Assembly (NCBI RefSeq): GCF_016595675.1
Contig: NZ_JAENJH010000001.1
Coordinates: forward strand, 1,115,137-1,179,136
Length of the DNA: 64,000 nt
Direction: 5' to 3'
Origin: Prauserella cavernicola
Lineage (GTDB): Bacteria > Actinomycetota > Actinomycetes > Mycobacteriales > Pseudonocardiaceae
Shown here piece after piece: positions 60,067 through 64,000 of the stretch (the first letter of the stretch is position 1; every line of letters begins with the position of its first letter). Both the position numbers and the translations under genes were made by a program. The notes under the pieces were generated by a model that was given only the letters and a program-made list of their open reading frames with translations, was not told where the DNA came from and did no database searches.

Positions 60067-61623
60067 ATGTCGTTTGACAAACGTATCTCTCGAAGGAATT
60101 TTCTCGTCGGCAGCGCCGTGCTCGCGGGCACGGCTCCGCTGCTGGCGGCCTGTGGCGGGCGCTCCGGCGCCGTCACCGTCCCCAGTGGACCACCTCGTCG
60201 GGGAGGCCGGCTGCGCGTCGGCGTCACCGGCGGCGGCGCGTCCGACACGCTCGACCCGCACATCCCGGCGACCAGCCCGGACATCGCGCGGGTGCGCAAC
60301 CTGTACGAACCGCTGCTCTACCGCGATCACGACTACGAGCTCGAGATGCTGGTCGCGGAGTCGCTCACGTCGTCGCCCGACGCGACGACGTGGACGGCGA
60401 CCCTGCGCGAGGGCATCAAGTTCCACGACGGCAGACCGGTGACGCCCGCCGACGTCGTGGCCACGTTCCGCCGCATCCTGGATCCCGACGATCCGAAGAG
60501 CGGCGCGGCGAGCCTGACGATGCTCGGCGACGTGGTGGCCACGGGCGACCGGCAGGTCGAGTTCCGGCTCTCCGAGGCCTCCACCGTGTTCGACGACTAC
60601 CTCGCCCAGTACTCGCTGGGCGTCGTGCCCGCGGACTTCTCGATGGACAACCCGGTGGGCACCGGACCGTTCCGGCTCCAGGGCTTCACCCCGGGCCTGC
60701 AGAGCTCGTTCGTGCGCAATGAGCACTACTGGCGTCCCGGCCAGCCCTATGTGGACGAACTGGTGCTGATCAACTTCCCCGAGGACGACGCCCGCATCAA
60801 CGCGCTGCTGTCGTCGCAGGTGGACGCGATCGACCAGGTTCCCGTGGCACTGGTGGAGGTGCTGCGCAGCGACGAGCGCCTGCGGGTGCTCAGCGCGCAG
60901 ACCGGCACCTGGCTGCCGTTCACGATGCGGGTGGACCGCCCTCCGTTCGACGACGTCCGCGTGCGGCAGGCACTGCGGCTGGTGGTCGACCGCGAGCAGA
61001 TGATCAACCAGGTGCTCAGCGGTCAGGGCCGGATCGGCAACGACCTGTATGCGCCGTTCGACCCCGCCTACGCGAGCGAGCTCCCCCAGCGTAAGCAGGA
61101 CATCGCGCAGGCACGCCGGCTGCTGGCCGAGGCCGGGCATCCGAACCTGGACATCGAGCTGGTCACCGCGCCCATCCAGGCCGGCGCGGTCGAGGCGGCG
61201 CAGGTGTTCCAGCAGCAGGCCAAGGCCGCGGGCGTCAACGTCAGGCTGCGCAGACTCGACACCACGACGTTCTTCGGCGAGAACTACCTGAGCTGGGACT
61301 TCGCGCAGTCGTTCTGGTACACGCGCAACTACCTGCCGCAGGTCGCCAACGGGGCGCTACCGCAGTCGCCCTACAACGAGACGCACTGGGAGGACCCGGA
61401 GTTCCTCGACCTGGTGCGCCGGGCCGACCGCACCGTGGACCGCGCCGAGCGCGAGGAGCTGCTCAAACAGGCGCAGCGCATCGAGTACGAACGCGGCGGC
61501 AACATCATCTGGGGCTTTATGAACCAGGTCGACGCCTTCCAGGTGTACGTGGCGGGACTGGTGCCCGACCGCACGGGCCTGCCCCTGTCCGGTTACTCGT
61601 TCCGCGAAGCATGGCTCGGCTGA
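60067..61623 (+). CDS. Dpp/Opp-type ABC transporter substrate-binding lipoprotein with Tat signal
   Basis: A 518-residue family-5 solute-binding protein. The signal has the twin-arginine motif SRRNFL (residues 8-13) and a lipobox ending in Cys29 (LLAAC), so it is a Tat-exported lipoprotein. The mature part has SDTLDPHIPATSPDIARVRNLYEPLL, KFHDGRPVTPADVVATFRRIL and GTGPFRLQGFTPG, typical of dipeptide/opine/nickel binding proteins. It follows the thioesterase by 31 bases and leads the permease genes, so the cargo may be carnitine or an acyl or peptide derivative of it. Confidence 0.9.
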   Translation: MSFDKRISRRNFLVGSAVLAGTAPLLAACGGRSGAVTVPSGPPRRGGRLRVGVTGGGASDTLDPHIPATSPDIARVRNLYEPLLYRDHDYELEMLVAESLTSSPDATTWTATLREGIKFHDGRPVTPADVVATFRRILDPDDPKSGAASLTMLGDVVATGDRQVEFRLSEASTVFDDYLAQYSLGVVPADFSMDNPVGTGPFRLQGFTPGLQSSFVRNEHYWRPGQPYVDELVLINFPEDDARINALLSSQVDAIDQVPVALVEVLRSDERLRVLSAQTGTWLPFTMRVDRPPFDDVRVRQALRLVVDREQMINQVLSGQGRIGNDLYAPFDPAYASELPQRKQDIAQARRLLAEAGHPNLDIELVTAPIQAGAVEAAQVFQQQAKAAGVNVRLRRLDTTTFFGENYLSWDFAQSFWYTRNYLPQVANGALPQSPYNETHWEDPEFLDLVRRADRTVDRAEREELLKQAQRIEYERGGNIIWGFMNQVDAFQVYVAGLVPDRTGLPLSGYSFREAWLG

Positions 61624-61636
61624 GGAGGTGGGTTCG

Positions 61637-62593
61637 TTGTCCCGTTTGATCATTCGCAGACTGCTCGTCAGTCTTGTGGTGCTGTGGCTGGTGTCGTTGC
61701 TGGTCTTTGTCGCGACGCTGCTGCTTCCCGGCGACCCGGCCCGCGCGATCCTCGGCCAGCAGGCCACGCCGGACCGCATCGCCGCGCTGCAGGCGCAGCT
61801 GAACCTCGACGCGCCCGTGTGGGAGCGCTACCTGAGCTGGCTCGGCGGCGTGTTCACCGGTGACCTCGGCACGTCGGCCGCCACGCAGGGCCCGGTCAAC
61901 GACCTGCTCGGTGACCGCATCGGCGCCTCGCTGGTGCTGCTGGTGACCGCGGCGGTGCTCAGCACGCTGGTGGGACTGGCGCTGGGCACCTGGTCGGCCG
62001 TGCGGCGCGGCCGCGCCGCCGACCACACCGTGTCCGGCATCAGCCTGGTGATCGCGGCGCTGCCCGAGTTCGTGATCGGTGTCGCGCTGATCGTGCTGCT
62101 GTCCACCACGGTGTTCCCGCTGCTGCCGTCGGTGACGCTCGCCCCACCGGGCGAGCCAGTGTGGTCGCAACCACTGCAGCTGATCCTGCCGGTGCTCACG
62201 CTCACGCTCGTGGTCACGCCCTACATCACGAGGATGATGCGCGCGACGATGAGCGAGGTGCTCGACAGCGGCTATGTCGAGATGGCGCGGCTGAAGGGAA
62301 TCCCCGAGCGCACCGTCCTCACGCGACACGCGCTGCCGCACGCGATCGGCCCGGTCGCGCAGGTGATCGCGCTGCAGCTCGCGTGGCTCGCCGGCGGCGT
62401 CGTGGTGGTCGAGTTCCTGTTCCGCTACCCCGGTGTCGGGCAGGCGCTGATCGACGCGGTGAACAACCGCGACGTCGAGGTGGTGCAGGCGATCACGCTG
62501 CTCATCGCCGCGGTCTACATCGTGGTGAACCTGCTGGCCGACATCGTCGGCATCGTGACCAACCCCAGACTGCGGACCGAGGTGAGCCGATGA
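61637..62593 (+). CDS. Dpp/Opp-type ABC transporter permease (DppB-like)
   Basis: A 318-residue membrane protein, first permease of the importer. It starts SRLIIRRLLVSLVVLWLVSLLVF. It then has LLPGDPARAILGQQATP, a periplasmic loop, LNLDAPVWERYLSWLGGVFTGDLG, and the EAA-type loop DSGYVEMARLKGIPERTVLTRHALPHAI, given here by YVEMARLKG and RHALPHAI. I start at the TTG at 61637, eight bases after AGGAGG. A GTG at 61628 would overlap the ribosome site. It overlaps the next permease gene by four bases. Confidence 0.9.
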   Translation: MSRLIIRRLLVSLVVLWLVSLLVFVATLLLPGDPARAILGQQATPDRIAALQAQLNLDAPVWERYLSWLGGVFTGDLGTSAATQGPVNDLLGDRIGASLVLLVTAAVLSTLVGLALGTWSAVRRGRAADHTVSGISLVIAALPEFVIGVALIVLLSTTVFPLLPSVTLAPPGEPVWSQPLQLILPVLTLTLVVTPYITRMMRATMSEVLDSGYVEMARLKGIPERTVLTRHALPHAIGPVAQVIALQLAWLAGGVVVVEFLFRYPGVGQALIDAVNNRDVEVVQAITLLIAAVYIVVNLLADIVGIVTNPRLRTEVSR

Positions 62594-63465
62594 GTACCCC
62601 GACCGTCCCGTCCACCCGGTCCCGCAAGTCCACCGTGTTCCGGCGCGCGCTGGCGTTGCCCCAGGCGAAGATCGGGCTCACGCTCACGGCCGTCGTGGTG
62701 CTGCTGGCGGTGCTCGGACCGTGGCTCGGACCGTGGCTCACCGGCTACGACACCACCGGTTTCGCGGGCAAACCGTTCCACTCCGACGGCGTCGCGGGCA
62801 CCGACGGACTCGGCCGCGACGTGTTCACGCGCTTCCTCGCGGGCGGCGCGACGCTGCTGCTCTACGCCGTGCTGGCCACCGCGATCGGCATCGTGCTCGG
62901 CACCGCACTGGGCATGCTCGCCGGCTACACCGGCGGACGGCTCGACAGCATCATCATGCGCGGCAACGACGTGCTGCTGTCGTTCCCGCAGCTGGTGTTC
63001 GCGCTGCTGGCCATCGCGATGCTCGGGCCGCAGGGCTGGCTGCTGGTGCTGGTCATCGGCATCACCCACGCACCGCGCGTGGCCAGGGTCGCGCGGCAGG
63101 CCACCGTCGCGGTGAAGGACAGCGACTACATCAAGGCCGCGCAGCTCTACGCGATGCCAAGGCGACGCATCCTGTTGCGCGAGGTGCTGCCGAACATCAC
63201 CGGCCCGCTGATGGTGGAGCTGGGCCTGCGCCTGACCTACTCCATCGGCTACGTCGCCTCGCTGTCGTTCCTGGGCCTCGGCATCCAGCCGCCCGCGGCC
63301 GACTGGGGCCTGATGATCAACGAGAACCGCATCGCACTGGTGCTGGAGCCGTGGGGCGTGCTGCTGCCGGTGCTGGCCATCGCGGTGCTGACGGTGGGCA
63401 CCAACCTCGTCACCGACTCGCTCGCGTCCGCGGCGGCAGGCCGCGAGAAGGAGGCCGCCGCATGA
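62590..63465 (+). CDS. Dpp/Opp-type ABC transporter permease (DppC-like)
   Basis: A 291-residue membrane protein, second permease. The N-terminal cytoplasmic tail and first helix (TLTAVVVLLAVLGPWLGPWL) lead to HSDGVAGTDGLGRDVFTRFLAGG, the DppC-type motif GTDxxGRD. Helices 2-6 follow, with the coupling loop YIKAAQLYAMPRRRILLREVLPNI. LSFLGLGIQPPAADWGLMINENR is typical of the family. The start overlaps the DppB-like gene (ATGA), and the stop overlaps the ATPase gene. Confidence 0.92.
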   Translation: MSTPTVPSTRSRKSTVFRRALALPQAKIGLTLTAVVVLLAVLGPWLGPWLTGYDTTGFAGKPFHSDGVAGTDGLGRDVFTRFLAGGATLLLYAVLATAIGIVLGTALGMLAGYTGGRLDSIIMRGNDVLLSFPQLVFALLAIAMLGPQGWLLVLVIGITHAPRVARVARQATVAVKDSDYIKAAQLYAMPRRRILLREVLPNITGPLMVELGLRLTYSIGYVASLSFLGLGIQPPAADWGLMINENRIALVLEPWGVLLPVLAIAVLTVGTNLVTDSLASAAAGREKEAAA

Positions 63466-64000
63466 CCGCGCAGGTGACACTCACCCACGCGCTCGAGGTC
63501 GAGGACCTGCGAGTGAACACGCTCGCGGGCTCGCCCGTGCTGAAGGGAGTCTCGTACTCGATCGCGCCCGGCGAGGTGCTCGCGCTGGTCGGCGAGTCGG
63601 GCTCGGGCAAGACCACGGCGGGACTGGCCGCGCTGGGCCACTTCCGCCGGGGCCTCGCTCCGGCGGGCGGCACCGTCACCGCGAACCCCCGCGACGGGCA
63701 GTCCGTCGAGGTGCTCGGGCTCGCCGAGCGCAGGCGCAGGGCGCTGCGCGGGCACACGCTGTCCTATGTCCCGCAGGATCCCGCGCTCTCGCTCAACCCC
63801 GCGCTGCGCATCGGTCTCCAGATCGCTGAGGTGCTGGAGGCGCACGGCTACGGCGCGTCCGACGACGAGCGCTCCGCACGCGTCGCGGAGGTGCTCGGCG
63901 AGGTCGGGCTGCCCGCCGACGAGGACTACCAGCGGCGCTACCCGCACCAGCTCTCCGGCGGCCAGCAGCAGCGAGTGGGCATCGCGATGGCGTTCGCGTG
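63462..64000 (+). CDS. Dpp/Opp-type ABC transporter ATP-binding protein (partial, cut by window end)
   Basis: About 180 N-terminal residues of the importer's ATPase. Walker A is GESGSGKTTAGLA, the Q-loop segment is LSYVPQDPALSLNPAL (the usual DppD/OppD form), and the signature LSGGQQQRVGIAMAFA is reached near the window end. The Walker B part is beyond it. The ATG at 63462 overlaps the permease stop by four bases. The longer Dpp/Opp set normally includes a second ATPase domain or gene further on. Confidence 0.92.
   Translation, partial: MTAQVTLTHALEVEDLRVNTLAGSPVLKGVSYSIAPGEVLALVGESGSGKTTAGLAALGHFRRGLAPAGGTVTANPRDGQSVEVLGLAERRRRALRGHTLSYVPQDPALSLNPALRIGLQIAEVLEAHGYGASDDERSARVAEVLGEVGLPADEDYQRRYPHQLSGGQQQRVGIAMAFA

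Noticed and set aside
59598-64000. The carnitine-type operon as a polyketide or fatty-acid cluster because of the thioesterase and 3-hydroxyacyl-CoA dehydrogenase
   Set aside because: The BKACE gene and the cdhC-A-B order fit carnitine-type catabolism much better, and no carrier protein or synthase is present.

Overview
The window is high-GC DNA with strongly GC-biased third codon positions, many GTG and TTG starts, dense ATGA/GTGA translational overlaps, and actinobacterial families such as DUF3159, DIP1984, CGNR/ABATE regulators, F420-type nitroreductases, a SigK-like sigma factor and lasso-peptide enzymes. Together these point to an actinomycete, most likely of the Pseudonocardiaceae (Amycolatopsis or Saccharomonospora type). 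I see no rRNA, tRNA, CRISPR array, insertion sequence or integrase. It reads as ordinary chromosome rich in catabolic operons and their local regulators.

Layout, left to right. 1-7.9 kb (minus strand) is an eight-gene sulfonate/organosulfur operon. It holds an alpha/beta hydrolase, two SsuD-like flavin monooxygenases, two SsuA-like lipoproteins, one SsuBC ABC core, and an unusual fusion of a ketopantoate-reductase-like domain to a double rhodanese. A divergent CGNR regulator (8.0 kb) faces it across an inverted repeat. 8.8-11.1 kb carries a divergent 2,2-dialkylglycine decarboxylase / LysR pair (dgdA-dgdR type). 11.1-20.6 kb is mixed: a DUF3159 membrane protein, an orphan NarL-type histidine kinase, two paralogous MerR-like regulators, a GlsB-type membrane protein, a secreted DUF1080 protein, a DHFR-like reductase, a DIP1984 protein, an AlkZ-like HTH_42 protein and a DJ-1/PfpI protein. 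20.6-22.2 kb is a TetR/NmrA-type divergent pair with two matching operators. 22.2-25.9 kb is a two-component system plus ABC exporter operon. 26.1-31.2 kb holds a TRAP-like permease, RraA aldolase, IclR and dehydrogenase operon with a divergent TetR. 31.3-33.8 kb is an iron-sulfur (6-4) photolyase with an SDR. 33.8-36.9 kb has a decayed haloperoxidase-type gene, a SigK-like sigma factor with a very short anti-sigma protein, and secreted proteases.

37.0-39.8 kb is the most interesting locus: a compact lasso-peptide cluster (precursor, macrocyclase, RRE protein, leader peptidase). Its TTG-started 53-residue precursor predicts a 15-residue core, GGGALYYDPNIRGIV, with a Gly1-Asp8 ring. No exporter gene is adjacent.

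40-43.7 kb has small enzymes, membrane proteins and a second secreted protease. 43.8-47.4 kb is an operon of SDR, FAD-linked oxidase and FGGY kinase, the same gene trio as E. coli ygcW/ygcU/ygcE. 47.5-49.1 kb has a GNAT and a DUF2231-Rieske protein. 49.7-56.5 kb holds an amino acid permease, a PucR regulator, then a shortened aspartase/fumarase-superfamily lyase, a DAO-family oxidase and an AbgT transporter. 56.9-64.0 kb is a carnitine-type catabolic operon (cdhC-cdhA-cdhB order) led by an XRE-TetR fusion regulator with a clear operator. It runs straight into a Dpp/Opp-type ABC importer that is cut by the window end.
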